A DNA stretch of 64,000 nucleotides, from assembly GCA_039193455.1 (NCBI GenBank), contig JBCCWO010000008.1, forward strand, positions 93,914-157,913, given 5' to 3'. The stretch's first letter is position 1. Every line of letters begins with the position of its first letter. Both the position numbers and the translations under genes were made by a program. Shown one piece after another: positions 1 through 8,788 of this stretch. The DNA is from JBCBGF01 sp039193455 (GTDB lineage: Bacteria; Pseudomonadota; Alphaproteobacteria; Rhodobacterales; Rhodobacteraceae). The notes under the pieces are model-generated. The model did no database searches, was not told the DNA's origin, and saw only the letters and a program-made list of their open reading frames with translations.

Positions 1-2
1 GC

Positions 3-200
3 GCGACGGGCGATGACATGCGGATCTCGGTTCAGGCCGATCCCACGCTCGAAGATGGCGACGCCCGCGTCGCATGGCAGCACGGCTCGATGGATTTCAG
101 CCTGACACGGATCACCGATGGCATCCTGAACGCCCTGCGCCACGCATTGGCCGACCAAACACCACAGACACCATCAACCAGGAGCGTCACCCATGACTGA
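3..200 (+). CDS. fliH: Flagellar assembly protein FliH, C-terminal end (partial)
   Basis: The reading frame is open to the left edge of the window, so only the last 65 residues are visible. The segment with GDARVAWQHG followed by a short helix resembles the C-terminal part of FliH-type proteins, which hold the export ATPase FliI at the flagellar export gate. The stop codon overlaps the start of fliN by 8 bases, so the two are translationally coupled. The assignment rests on this short tail and on the neighbours fliN and fliP; another small flagellar protein cannot be excluded. Confidence 0.55.
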   Translation, partial: ATGDDMRISVQADPTLEDGDARVAWQHGSMDFSLTRITDGILNALRHALADQTPQTPSTRSVTHD

Positions 201-576
201 GACCCCTGAAACCACCGAAACCCCAACGGCACCACCACCAGCGGACGCCGCGCCCAAGGCAGATGAACTGCAAAGCCTTGAAGTCGCGGCGGCCCCGGAT
301 GGTGCAGGAGCCGCAGCCGCGGGCGAAGGCGGAACGCTGGACCCGCTGATGGGGATCACCATGCAGGTGCAAGTTGTCCTTGGTCGCTGTCACATGCCGA
401 TTGCCGATCTTTTGGCCCTCGGGCGCGGGTCCATTGTCGAGCTGGATCGCGAAATCGGGGGCAGCGTTGATGTGCTGGTCAACCAAAAGCTGATCGCGCG
501 CGGCGATCTTACCAAGCTCGAGGACGGCCGGGTCGGCGTGACGCTGACCGAGATACTCAAAGAGGCCGCCGCGTAA
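193..576 (+). CDS. fliN: Flagellar motor switch protein FliN
   Basis: The protein has 127 residues. The first 50 are Pro/Ala-rich and probably disordered; the C-terminal 80 form a SpoA/FliN domain with VQVVLGRCHMPIADLLALGRGS and a GDLTKLEDGRVGVTLTEI ending. FliN forms the lower C-ring of the motor and binds FliH during export. The gene overlaps fliH by 8 bases and lies 25 bases before fliP, so all three are one transcription unit. The length is normal for alphaproteobacterial FliN with an N-terminal extension. Confidence 0.9.
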   Translation: MTETPETTETPTAPPPADAAPKADELQSLEVAAAPDGAGAAAAGEGGTLDPLMGITMQVQVVLGRCHMPIADLLALGRGSIVELDREIGGSVDVLVNQKLIARGDLTKLEDGRVGVTLTEILKEAAA

Positions 577-601
577 GGCGGTCCGACTGCGGGGCAAAAC
601 A

Positions 602-1432
602 GTGAAACGTGTTCCTTCATTCCGCCGGTGTGGTGCGACAGGGCTATTGGCCGCCGGGTTTTTGGCGATGCTGGCCATGCCGGTTTCGGCGCAAGACACT
701 GGGTCGTTTCTGGGCGATCTCGCGGCGACGGTCAGTGATGCGCCGGCGGAGTCCGATGAACGGGCCACGCTGAGTGGTCGCATCATCCAGCTTCTCGCGT
801 TGACCACGGTTCTGAGCGTCGCGCCGGGCCTTTTGGTGGTGGCGACAAGCTTTACGCGTTTCGTGATCGTCTTTGCGATCCTGCGCTCGGCCCTTGGTCT
901 AAACCAGACACCGCCCAATATCGTGCTGACCAGCATGGCGATGTTCATGACCTTCTTTGTCATGCAGCCGGTGTTTCAGGATTCCTGGGAACAGGGCGTT
1001 GAGCCCTTGATGGAAAACTCGATCACCGAGGCGCAGGCGATGCCGCGCGTCGCAGCACCGTTCAAGGAGTTCATGTTCGTCAACACGCGGCCCAAGGATA
1101 CGCAGCTCTTCATGGATATCGCGGCCGAGGCAGATGGTGTCGCCCCCGAACCTGCGCCCGACACGGTGGAAGAGGTCGGGTGGCGCGCGCTTGTCCCGGC
1201 CTTCATGATCTCAGAGCTGCGGCGGGCCTTTACGATCGGGTTCTTGATCTTCCTTCCCTTCCTTGCAATCGACCTGATCGTGGCGTCGATCCTGATGAGC
1301 GCCGGTATGATGATGCTGCCGCCCGTCCTGATCTCGCTGCCCTTCAAGATCGTCTTCTTCGTCCTGATCGACGGCTGGTACATGTTGGCCGGCAGTATGA
1401 TCGCAAGCTACTCCATGGCGACCGGTCTATGA
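602..1432 (+). CDS. fliP: Flagellar export-gate protein FliP
   Basis: A 276-residue membrane protein with a GTG start. It carries a cleavable signal (MLAMPVSA at about residues 21-28), which is typical of FliP. The core segments TSFTRFVIVFAILR and LGLNQTPPNIVLTSMAMFM are family hallmarks, and two more hydrophobic stretches follow near the C-terminus. FliP builds the export-gate channel with FliQ and FliR. Those two genes are absent from the window and may lie upstream or elsewhere. A GGGGC sequence precedes the GTG. Confidence 0.95.
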   Translation: MKRVPSFRRCGATGLLAAGFLAMLAMPVSAQDTGSFLGDLAATVSDAPAESDERATLSGRIIQLLALTTVLSVAPGLLVVATSFTRFVIVFAILRSALGLNQTPPNIVLTSMAMFMTFFVMQPVFQDSWEQGVEPLMENSITEAQAMPRVAAPFKEFMFVNTRPKDTQLFMDIAAEADGVAPEPAPDTVEEVGWRALVPAFMISELRRAFTIGFLIFLPFLAIDLIVASILMSAGMMMLPPVLISLPFKIVFFVLIDGWYMLAGSMIASYSMATGL

Positions 1433-1463
1433 CCTTGGCGCCCAAAGACCACGGAACGCACGC

Positions 1464-2519
1464 ATGCCCAACACGTCTGTCCATACCGAGACGCTTGAGA
1501 AACGGCCCACAGCAATGAGTTTGTCCGGTGCCGAAAAGGCCGCGATCCTCATCCTGTGCATGGGCGAAGAGCGTGGTTCCGCGCTGATGCAGCGGCTCGA
1601 GGAATCCGAGATTCACGCGATCACGCGCGCGATTTCGGGCATCGGCTCGATCCATGCCGAGGTCGCCGAACAAGTGATCGCCGATTTCATCGAAACCGCG
1701 GCCACGATCCGTCCAAGCACCCTGGAAACCGCCAAGGCGCTCTTGTCCAGCTTCCTGCCGGAAGAACGGGTGGATGCGATTATGAAGGACATCGGCACGA
1801 ATGCCGGGAAGAGCGAAAGCGCGCTGTGGCAAGAGATTGCGGAGGTCGATGAAAAGACGATCGCCGAGTATCTTGAGGGTGAACAGGATCAGACAATTGC
1901 GGTGATTGCCGCCAATCTTCCCTCGGCCGTCGCGGCGCGCGTGTTGCCGCTGTTGGGCCAGGAACGGATGATGCGTGTACTCGAACGGATGCTTGAGCTG
2001 AGCGATGTGCCCGAGCATCTGTTGTCCCAGATCGAGGCATCGCTGCGCAGCGATGTGCTTGCGGCGAACAAGGACCCCGCCGATCTCCCCGGGGTGCAGC
2101 GCATGGCGCAGTTGTTCGACAGCTTCGACGAGCAACTGTTTGAGTCCGTAACCCAGCATCTGACCGAGCGGGCACCCGAAGAGTTCGAGGCGATCCGATC
2201 GCAAATGTTCACCTTCAACGACCTCTTGCGCATCGATGGTCAGGATCTCGCGCGGGTCATGCGGGGCGTCACAGGCAGCACTGTGCCTCTGGCGCTCAAG
2301 GGCGCGAAAGAGGACGTGCGAGAGCATTTCCTCAGCGCGCTGCCAAACCGGTCGCGCGATATGCTGGTCGAAGAGATGGGCAACATGGGCCCGGTCAAGG
2401 CGCGCGACGTGCGCGATGCCCAGGCGGCCGTTGTCGATTGCGCCAAGCAGCTTTTGGCGCAGGACGTCATTCAGCTTGTGGTGGATGCCGAAGAAGACAC
2501 CGAGGAATACATCGACTAG
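1464..2519 (+). CDS. fliG: Flagellar motor switch protein FliG
   Basis: The protein has 351 residues. The N-terminal domain begins at LSGAEKAAILILCMGEE, and the C-terminal torque domain carries MFTFNDLLRIDGQDLARVM and a charged segment around SALPNRSRDMLVEEMG. FliG links the MS-ring to FliM/FliN and contacts MotA to generate torque. A start at the second methionine (1515) is also possible because family homology begins there. The gene follows fliP by 31 bases and ends next to a convergent regulator, so it closes this operon. Confidence 0.92.
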   Translation: MPNTSVHTETLEKRPTAMSLSGAEKAAILILCMGEERGSALMQRLEESEIHAITRAISGIGSIHAEVAEQVIADFIETAATIRPSTLETAKALLSSFLPEERVDAIMKDIGTNAGKSESALWQEIAEVDEKTIAEYLEGEQDQTIAVIAANLPSAVAARVLPLLGQERMMRVLERMLELSDVPEHLLSQIEASLRSDVLAANKDPADLPGVQRMAQLFDSFDEQLFESVTQHLTERAPEEFEAIRSQMFTFNDLLRIDGQDLARVMRGVTGSTVPLALKGAKEDVREHFLSALPNRSRDMLVEEMGNMGPVKARDVRDAQAAVVDCAKQLLAQDVIQLVVDAEEDTEEYID

Positions 2520-2546
2520 ACCCCGGCGCGCTGTCTCGATGCCAGC

Positions 2547-3203
2547 CTAGATGGATTGCGAGGCCAGGAATGTCCGCGCATCGGCAATGGCGGCCTTAAC
2601 GCTTTCGGCCGCCTCGTCGCCCTTGCCGGACTTGATCATATCGATCAGGTGATGGTCTTGCTCAAGGATCTGGGCGTTCGACTCGTGGGCAACTTCGGTT
2701 GGAGTGTCGGCCAGGATGCTGGTGCGGGTCATGCAATGGAACGCCTCACCTGCGATCATCGTGTCAGCGGCAAAGGGGTTCTGCGCCGCCAGGGCCACCG
2801 AGCTGACGAAATCAAAGTGCTTGACCAGCAGATCGCCCGCGGGCTCATCCGCGTCGGCATTCAGAAGCGCCGCTGCGGGCTGGGTGATCTCGCCCCGCAG
2901 GTTGCGAATGGCGCGCTGCACCAGAAACGGAAAAAGCCAGCTTGCCATATCGAAGTAGTTGCGAAGACCCGCCAGCGAGGCGGAGGCGGCAAAGAAGCCG
3001 CGGTTCGGTTCGTTCACAACCAGGTTCTGCCGTTCCAGCAGGATCAGGGCCTCGCGCACCGGGGTTCTTGAGACGCCATTCGTTGCCGCAAGTGTCTCTT
3101 CGCTGATGTGCTGGCCCGGGCTGATCTCGTTCCGGATGAGCATCTCAAGGAGGTCCGACTGGATAGACGTCCGGTGACTTACCTTCTGCAAAGCTGCGGG
3201 CAC
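2547..3203 (-). CDS. GntR-family (FCD-type) transcriptional regulator
   Basis: The protein has an N-terminal winged helix (LIRNEISPGQHISEETLA, then VSRTPVREALILLERQNL) and a C-terminal all-helical FCD-like ligand domain with the HxxL/H residues around DHHLIDMI. A GTG start at 3203 is chosen because GGGAG lies about 9 bases upstream and the product, about 218 residues, matches the family. An ATG at 3311 would add 36 low-complexity residues. Such regulators usually sense small carboxylates. It is convergent with fliG and may not be flagellar. The ligand is unknown. Confidence 0.8.
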   Translation of the reverse strand: MPAALQKVSHRTSIQSDLLEMLIRNEISPGQHISEETLAATNGVSRTPVREALILLERQNLVVNEPNRGFFAASASLAGLRNYFDMASWLFPFLVQRAIRNLRGEITQPAAALLNADADEPAGDLLVKHFDFVSSVALAAQNPFAADTMIAGEAFHCMTRTSILADTPTEVAHESNAQILEQDHHLIDMIKSGKGDEAAESVKAAIADARTFLASQSI

Positions 3204-3478
3204 TGCACTGCTCTCCCGTGATTGGCATCGGAGTTGTTTTGTTTTTTGTTTATTGTTCCGCTGCGCGGACTTAGGCGTAATCCCACACTCACCAAAATAT
3301 GCGTTGTGCACGAGTAGCCTCTATTTGAGATTGATAGTCAACACTCGTGAATAAACCATGGGTTGGTATTCGGCGAGGGAAGACGTCGCTTGTGTTGTGC
3401 TGGCAACAGGCCAGGGGGGCCAATCCGCCTCGTCAACGCGCGCGCAACGTTACCTGCGTCCGATGTGCGGATGCCTAC

Positions 3479-4105
3479 CTACGGTTGCACGATAACACAT
3501 CGCGCCGGCATGTCACCCCTGGTCCGAAGGCGGGCGGGATCCATGCGGATCTGCCGGGCCGAACGCTGCAGCGAGAAGTCGATCACGTGGATCTCGATGC
3601 CAATCTCCAAGCCACCGTCTTGCGTCAAGACAAGTTCGGGGACGGCAAGCAGGGTCCGCGTCGCTTCAAGCGCCTGGTCGAGGTGTATAGTGATGTCGGC
3701 ACCATCCCGCACCACTTTGACGGCCGCGACAGTTGTAGGTTTGTGCGCGGATTTCAGTCTCCGCGGGTCGGCGTAAGCACCAGTTTCGCGGTTGCGCGAT
3801 GCGTCGAAGGCAATCTTGAACGCGGCCTTCTCCAGCGCGGCCCGAAGCCGTTCACGAAGGGCAGCATCGATCGCAACCTCGCGATTGGGCTGCGCCGGAC
3901 GCGAGGGGCGGTGCACCCATCCGCTGGTCAGCCGGTCATAGGCGGTGTTTACGTCCACCAGACGCGCATTCGCGCCGGGCGCCTGCCGCTGCAACTCTCC
4001 ATGCAGGCGCCGGGCCATCGCGCGGTAGGCCGCTTTGATGTCATCCCACGTGCTGTTTTCACTACACCCCAGGATCGCAAGATCCTGCGCAATCGTACCG
4101 TACAT
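3479..4105 (-). CDS. J-domain-like protein without the HPD motif
   Basis: The product is about 208 residues. Residues 6-60 resemble the first helices of a DnaJ J-domain (LGCSENSTWDDIKAAYRAM, then VNTAYDRLTSG). The tripeptide that should be His-Pro-Asp, needed to stimulate DnaK, reads HGE. The rest is a basic, mixed region with no recognised domain. The ATG at 4105 is preferred because GGGGG lies 5 bases upstream; the longer TTG start at 4117 has no such site. It lies between a GntR gene and the flagellar motA block. A scaffold role without Hsp70 stimulation is an inference. Confidence 0.65.
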   Translation of the reverse strand: MYGTIAQDLAILGCSENSTWDDIKAAYRAMARRLHGELQRQAPGANARLVDVNTAYDRLTSGWVHRPSRPAQPNREVAIDAALRERLRAALEKAAFKIAFDASRNRETGAYADPRRLKSAHKPTTVAAVKVVRDGADITIHLDQALEATRTLLAVPELVLTQDGGLEIGIEIHVIDFSLQRSARQIRMDPARLRTRGDMPARCVIVQP

Positions 4106-4272
4106 GAAGGCCCCCAAGCCGAATTGCGGCTACATTGGGGCAAATGCTGGCAGAATTTGGGGCGCTCAGGGCCGGAAATCTGCGGATCCCGGGGATTCAC
4201 GCGCTGAGTGTGCGGTATTTGTGAACAATCCGCGGTTTTGGGATTTTTGGATTTCCGATTTGGAAACGATTG

Positions 4273-4716
4273 CTAACGGCGACCGCGCGCGCCCTCGGTA
4301 TGGCGGGCGATCATGCTTTCCAGGCCCCGCGACCGCTGGATGCGGGTTTGCTGGGCGGCTTGATCTGCCGCCACAGAGTCCTCGGCCAGACGCAAAGAAG
4401 TGACCCGCTGATAAAGCGTAAGAAACTCTGTCTCCGCGCGTTTCGCATCACTGGCCAATCGGGTTTCTGCCGCACGCCGGTCCGCCGCAATCTTTTGTGC
4501 GGTCCGGACAAACATGGGCAGGTAGGGGGCGGCTCCGGCGTCGGCGGTCTCGATCTCTTGATCGATGCGGGCCTCGAGTGCGCTGATCTCGTCGCGCAGC
4601 GCCCGTGCTTCTGTCTGCTTTTGCTGATGCCGCTGCGCGGCCTGCGCGAGCCGCAGATCTTCAAGTCCCCTTAACAGCTTTAGGGTCGCGACCCGCCGCC
4701 CGTTGGCGTTAGTCAT
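4273..4716 (-). CDS. FliJ-like coiled-coil protein of the flagellar locus
   Basis: A 147-residue, almost wholly helical protein rich in Ala, Arg, Glu and Gln, with long heptad-like stretches (RLAQAAQRHQQKQTEARALR). This is the composition of FliJ, the export-ATPase stalk and chaperone escort, but no diagnostic motif can be claimed. The ATG at 4716 overlaps the stop of the upstream small gene (ATGACTAA), so the genes are coupled. It is last in the minus-strand run motA-small secreted protein-this gene. FliJ is a plausible but unproven assignment. Confidence 0.6.
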   Translation of the reverse strand: MTNANGRRVATLKLLRGLEDLRLAQAAQRHQQKQTEARALRDEISALEARIDQEIETADAGAAPYLPMFVRTAQKIAADRRAAETRLASDAKRAETEFLTLYQRVTSLRLAEDSVAADQAAQQTRIQRSRGLESMIARHTEGARGRR

Positions 4717-4948
4717 CAGAGGTAGCCGGCGCTGCGGCGCCGTTTGCGGCGGCCGCATCCGCTCTGGCAAGGGCGCTGCGGATCCGTTCCAGTAGGGCGG
4801 GATCGAACGGCGGTATCTGTGGCGGGGCTGTCAGGCGCAGGGTGGAGAGATCGGGTTCCGCTTCGGGCTCCGGCTCTGGGTCCGCTGCAAGCGCGGGCTG
4901 CGCCAAAGCCAAAAGAAAGGCTAACCCAAGGGTCGCGCACCGCATCAT
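4709..4948 (-). CDS. Small exported Pro/Glu-rich protein
   Basis: A 79-residue protein with a clear signal peptide (LGLAFLLALAQPALA, cleavage near residue 22), then an acidic DPEPEPEAEP stretch and a short helix. The start overlaps the motA stop by 4 bases (ATGA) and its own stop overlaps the next gene, so it is co-translated with motA. I do not recognise the family. Position suggests a periplasmic motor or stator accessory, but nothing in the sequence proves this. Confidence 0.65.
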   Translation of the reverse strand: MMRCATLGLAFLLALAQPALAADPEPEPEAEPDLSTLRLTAPPQIPPFDPALLERIRSALARADAAAANGAAAPATSDD

Positions 4949-5811
4949 GCCGCCGCCAGTTCTTTTTGCGCCGTCTCAACCTCGTAGAAATCGGGCTGCA
5001 TACTGGTCGGGATGCTCCCGCGGCCAATCTCAACGCAGATCGCCGGGGGATGTTCGGCCACCATCGCCACGAAGATATCGCGGATCACAAGGTAGAAGGC
5101 ACCGTCTTCATCCTCGATCTGCTTCAGTCGGCCCGAGATTGGCGCCACCATGCAATAGGCGAGGAACACGCCAAGGAAGGTGCCCACCAGCGCGCCGCCG
5201 ATCATCTTACCCAGAACTTCGGGCGGCTGGTCGATCGACGACATTGTTTTGATCACGCCGAGAACCGCCGCAACGATCCCGATGGCAGGCAGGCCGTCCG
5301 CCATGGTTTGAATCGCCTTCGCGGGCTCAAGCGACTCGTGATGATGCTTTTTGATCTTGGCGTTGATCACATCTTCGGTCTGGTACTTATCGTCGAACTG
5401 CATCGAGAGCATGCGGAAGCTGTCGGTGATCAGATCGATCGCAAAGTGATCCTTTTGAATTTTCGGGTAGCGCGAGAAGATCGAGCTGTCGTGCGGGTTC
5501 TCGATATGCTCATCAAGCGCGGTCATGCCCTTGGATTTGTACAGCCGCGTCAGCTCGAACATCAAAAGAAGCAGGTCATTGAAATCACTGGCTTTCCAGC
5601 GGGTGCCCTTCAAGACCTTGAAGAGCCCGACACCCGATCCTTTGACCACTTTCATCGAGTTGGCGATCACGAACGCGCCGAACGCGCCACCGCCGATCAT
5701 CATGCCTTCGTAGGGCAGGGCGTAGAGGACGATGTCCATCTTGCCGCCCGACAACATGAAGCCCCCGAAGACAAGCCCGAAGACCATCGCAAGACCAAGT
5801 ATCAGTGTCAC
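4945..5811 (-). CDS. motA: Flagellar stator protein MotA
   Basis: The product is 288 residues from a GTG start at 5811, which has GGGGTG 5 bases upstream. Upstream in-frame codons to 5895 are AT-rich and look non-coding. Four membrane segments are visible, including LILGLAMVFGLVFGGF and the pair GLPAIGIVAAVLGVI and LVGTFLGVFLAYCMVAP, with the large cytoplasmic loop between segments 2 and 3. MotA forms the stator ring around MotB and pushes on FliG. motB is encoded separately at 7718, on the other strand. Confidence 0.95.
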   Translation of the reverse strand: MTLILGLAMVFGLVFGGFMLSGGKMDIVLYALPYEGMMIGGGAFGAFVIANSMKVVKGSGVGLFKVLKGTRWKASDFNDLLLLMFELTRLYKSKGMTALDEHIENPHDSSIFSRYPKIQKDHFAIDLITDSFRMLSMQFDDKYQTEDVINAKIKKHHHESLEPAKAIQTMADGLPAIGIVAAVLGVIKTMSSIDQPPEVLGKMIGGALVGTFLGVFLAYCMVAPISGRLKQIEDEDGAFYLVIRDIFVAMVAEHPPAICVEIGRGSIPTSMQPDFYEVETAQKELAAA

Positions 5812-5929
5812 GTCGCACCCCAGCTTTTGAAGTATTGCATGTTTATCTGAAGATTGAATATAAGGATAGTTGACAGTAATCAAGAACAAATTCATGATGA
5901 TCTTGTAAATTGCATGGAGCGCTTCCGAG

Positions 5930-6910
5930 ATGGACCATCCAACGACGCTAATCTACCTGCCCGACGGCGAAACGCTGGGGCAATTGCATCGCGACTGGCC
6001 CGAGGGGGTGCGGGTGGCGCTGTGTCTGGAAGAGCGTGGCCAGAGCGACGTGGTCTTCGTGCGGGAAGAGGACGTCTATAAAGTGCCCGCGCGCGTCAGC
6101 GAACTGTTCCGGCGCGACGATGCGGACTTTGTCATCGTGCCGATCTTGGGCGGCTATCCCACGCGGCGGCTGAGCTTTGCAGAAGAGCAGCAGCTTTGTG
6201 GGATGCTGGCTGATATGGTGGACCTGGCCAGCCAAGCACGGAGTTTTGTGGCAGAGACAAACGATGACGAACCGTCAGCTGTCGCTGAGCCGGAGGCGGC
6301 GTCACCCGTTGCAGCGCCGCTGCCGCTTGAGACGCCAGATATCCCAAAGCGCGCCGCGTCGCGCACCCGCATCATCCGCCCGGAACCGGCGCAAGAACCT
6401 GCTGAGCCGGTATCTGCACCACCGGCAACGGCGCATTGGGGCCATCTTGAACGTGACGGCGCCGTTCTGAACGTCAACATCGACGGTCTAGCGGAGGAGC
6501 AGGGCCATCGCGATGATGTCTTTGCCCACCCCGTGGCCCTGTCGGACGACCGGCGGCGGTTGCAGGCGGTATTATCCCTCCGGGCCGAGAATCGTCAGGA
6601 CTTGCCGGGGAACTTTCAGATCCCGATAGCGTCCTTGCCAGAGGGCTGCCCCGATATCCCAACCGGTGCCACTCACCGGGTCTTTGTGCGCGCAGAGGGC
6701 CCGTCCCTCACCATCACACTGCCGGTCCTGAAACCGGCGCGCGCCGCGCGGGCCAGACCGGCCCCGAAGAAGACCCGGCGCCGGGGATTGTGGGGCCCAG
6801 CCGTTGCGGCGGCGGTCGCTTTGGTCATGGTCCAGGTTGGCACATCGCAAGAAGCCAAAGACATCATGCGTCTTGCCGGGACTTATCCTGAGGCCGTGCA
6901 AGATGAGTGA
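5930..6910 (+). CDS. Uncharacterised membrane-anchored protein, divergent from motA
   Basis: A 326-residue protein I do not recognise. Residues 1-110 form a compact domain (TTLIYLPDGETLGQLHRDWP, with FVIVPILGGYPTRRLSFAEE). A Pro/Ala/Glu-rich linker follows to about 165, then a second domain (AHWGHLERDGAVLNVNIDGL) and, near the C-terminus, a basic stretch KKTRRRGLWG followed by one membrane helix of about 18 residues. This suggests a tail-anchored protein with both globular domains on one side. It is divergent from motA and shares its AT-rich intergenic region, so a motor-related role is possible. Confidence 0.75.
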   Translation: MDHPTTLIYLPDGETLGQLHRDWPEGVRVALCLEERGQSDVVFVREEDVYKVPARVSELFRRDDADFVIVPILGGYPTRRLSFAEEQQLCGMLADMVDLASQARSFVAETNDDEPSAVAEPEAASPVAAPLPLETPDIPKRAASRTRIIRPEPAQEPAEPVSAPPATAHWGHLERDGAVLNVNIDGLAEEQGHRDDVFAHPVALSDDRRRLQAVLSLRAENRQDLPGNFQIPIASLPEGCPDIPTGATHRVFVRAEGPSLTITLPVLKPARAARARPAPKKTRRRGLWGPAVAAAVALVMVQVGTSQEAKDIMRLAGTYPEAVQDE

Positions 6911-6934
6911 AGACCGTAGGCGGTAGATCTGCAG

Positions 6935-6949
6935 TTAACCAAAACGTAA
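6935..6949 (+). promoter_or_regulatory. Imperfect CtrA-type box upstream of the MucR-type gene
   Basis: TTAA-CCAAAAC-GTAA differs from the CtrA consensus TTAA-N7-TTAA by one base. It lies about 200 bases before the mucR-like start. A small palindrome, TCGAA-GAA-TTCGA (7045-7057), lies between them. Confidence 0.4.
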
Positions 6950-7151
6950 CCAAAGATATAAACATACAAAGAAAGCGAGTATCTGGAGTTTCCTTGTGAA
7001 TAGTACTTGAAAGACGCTGTTCGCTTGGCACAGCATATCGTGGGTCGAAGAATTCGACTGCCATATTGATCCTGACGGCGCGGGTTTGTCTTGTTCGCAA
7101 CGGCTGGGTCATGATCCCGCACAATGTGCGGGTGAACAAAAAGGTCAGAAG

Positions 7152-7592
7152 ATGACACAGCAAGATACCAAGAACGAGATGATCGCCCAGATCGTTTCCG
7201 CCTATGCGGCGCGCCCCGATGTGACCGCGGCGGATATTGCAGAGCTTACATTGAAACTGACGCAGGGCATCGCCGGCGCCGCGCCGTCCGCAACGCCCGC
7301 GTCCGAGCCCGAAGCACCGCTTGCCTTCACAGCCGCCAAACCTGCCCTGCCGATTGAGAAGGCCGTGACCGACTCCAAGGTCTTCTGCTTGTGCTGCGGC
7401 AAGGGCTTCAAGATGCTCAAGCGTCATCTGGGCGCAGAGCATGGTCTGACCGAAGCGCAGTATCGCGCAAAGTTCAATCTGCCCGACGACTTTCCACTGG
7501 TGGCGCCGGACTATTCCGCGATGAAAGCGAAAACGGCCAAGAAGCTTGGCCTTGGCCGCTATGACCGCACAAAGGCCGACCCGGTCGAGTGA
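7152..7592 (+). CDS. mucR: MucR/Ros-type zinc-finger transcriptional regulator
   Basis: The product is 146 residues from the ATG at 7152. The signature zinc finger is FCLCCGKGFKMLKRHLGAEH, with two Cys and two His ligands, followed by LTEAQYRAKFNLPDDFPLVA, a MucR hallmark. MucR-type proteins are H-NS-like silencers that bind AT-rich DNA and, in several alphaproteobacteria, repress or time flagellar genes. Placement between motA and motB in a CtrA-linked locus fits such a role. The N-terminal 60 residues, with an Ala/Pro linker, are variable as usual. Confidence 0.9.
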   Translation: MTQQDTKNEMIAQIVSAYAARPDVTAADIAELTLKLTQGIAGAAPSATPASEPEAPLAFTAAKPALPIEKAVTDSKVFCLCCGKGFKMLKRHLGAEHGLTEAQYRAKFNLPDDFPLVAPDYSAMKAKTAKKLGLGRYDRTKADPVE

Positions 7593-7717
7593 CCTGACTG
7601 AATAAGCTGTCCCGCAGCGGACCACGCGACGCACCTTGCGCCTGCCGTTCCGGTGCGCGCGGCTGGATGACGCGCGGTTTTACATCGTGACAGCGCGACT
7701 GAGACGAGAGCCCCGGC

Positions 7718-8788
7718 ATGTCCAAGCAGCAAACGGTACTGATCAAGAAGATCGAGGATGGCGGCCACGACGACCATCACGGCGGCGGCTGGAAAGTGGC
7801 CTATGCCGACTTTATGACGGCGATGATGGCGTTCTTCCTGCTGCTGTGGATCCTGGCGGCCTCTGACGAAGAAGCGCTACGGGGGCTTGCCGACTATTTT
7901 ACACCCAGCCTGTCCGAGGCGGGTGGCAAGGGGCAGGGGTTCCTGGCGGGCCAGGTGCTTGCCGAAGACGGGATCTTGTCCGGCACTGACGGCCCGCGCA
8001 GCGAGACCCAGTTGCCGAGCTTTGGCCAAGAGAACCCGCTTGCCGTGTTCGACAGCCGCATCCGTTACGACATGGAGTTTGAGCCGGCGTCACCCGCGCA
8101 GGCCGGTGGGCAGAATGCGGAAGAAGAAGGGTTCCCGGGTGTGATGGACACGCAAGAGTCCTCGGCCGAGGAATCGGGCACCCAGAACGTAAGTGAGCAG
8201 CGCCCCCAGGATTTCGAGGACCAGGCAGAGGTGTCGCTGGCCGAACTGATCGAGGCCGAGACCGAGCGCCGTGAAGAGCTTGAAGAGATTGGCGAGAACA
8301 TCATCGGCACCCTTGCCGCGCAGCCCGGCCTTGCGGATCTGCAAAACAACCTGACCTTCAAGATCACCCCGGCGGGGCTTGAAATTCAGCTGATCGACGG
8401 CGACGGAAAATCGATGTTTGCCATTGGCAGCGCCGAGATCGAGGGCCGGACACGCACGCTGTTGGGCACCGTGGCGCGCTCGATCGCCGACAAACCCTGG
8501 CCGCTCGCCATTTCGGGCCATACGGACTCGATCCCCTATGCGGATGGCGTCGCATACTCGAATTGGGAGCTTTCTGCAGACCGCGCGAACGCAACGCGCC
8601 GTGCGTTGATCGACGTGGGCGTCAGGCCCACGCGGATCAATCGGGTATCGGCATATGCCGAGACTGACCCGATCGAGGGCGTAGCCCACGACGCGCCAGA
8701 GAACCGGCGGATTGCCATCTTGTTGCAATACCCGTCGAGCCTGCCCGCCTCAGCCCTGAATCTTGGGGCAGAATTAGGGCCGCAATAA
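7718..8788 (+). CDS. motB: Flagellar stator protein MotB
   Basis: A 356-residue protein. The short cytoplasmic N-terminus is followed by one membrane helix at about residues 28-50 with YADFMTAMMAFFLLLW, whose Asp is the proton-binding residue. The C-terminal OmpA-type peptidoglycan domain carries ISGHTDSIPYADGVAYSNWE and LSADRANATRRALI. The acidic linker between them is about 120 residues, long for a plug region. MotB anchors the MotA stator ring to the wall. It is transcribed alone, about 1.9 kb from motA and on the opposite strand. Confidence 0.95.
   Translation: MSKQQTVLIKKIEDGGHDDHHGGGWKVAYADFMTAMMAFFLLLWILAASDEEALRGLADYFTPSLSEAGGKGQGFLAGQVLAEDGILSGTDGPRSETQLPSFGQENPLAVFDSRIRYDMEFEPASPAQAGGQNAEEEGFPGVMDTQESSAEESGTQNVSEQRPQDFEDQAEVSLAELIEAETERREELEEIGENIIGTLAAQPGLADLQNNLTFKITPAGLEIQLIDGDGKSMFAIGSAEIEGRTRTLLGTVARSIADKPWPLAISGHTDSIPYADGVAYSNWELSADRANATRRALIDVGVRPTRINRVSAYAETDPIEGVAHDAPENRRIAILLQYPSSLPASALNLGAELGPQ

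Noticed and set aside
187..963. 258-codon ORF on the minus strand over fliN and fliP
   Set aside because: It is antisense to two genes with clear family motifs and has the composition of a shadow frame.
3347..4207. 286-codon plus-strand ORF over the J-domain-like gene
   Set aside because: It is antisense to a recognisable domain and shows no motif of its own.
4744..5850. 368-codon plus-strand ORF over motA
   Set aside because: It is antisense to motA and rich in His and Arg, as expected for a shadow.
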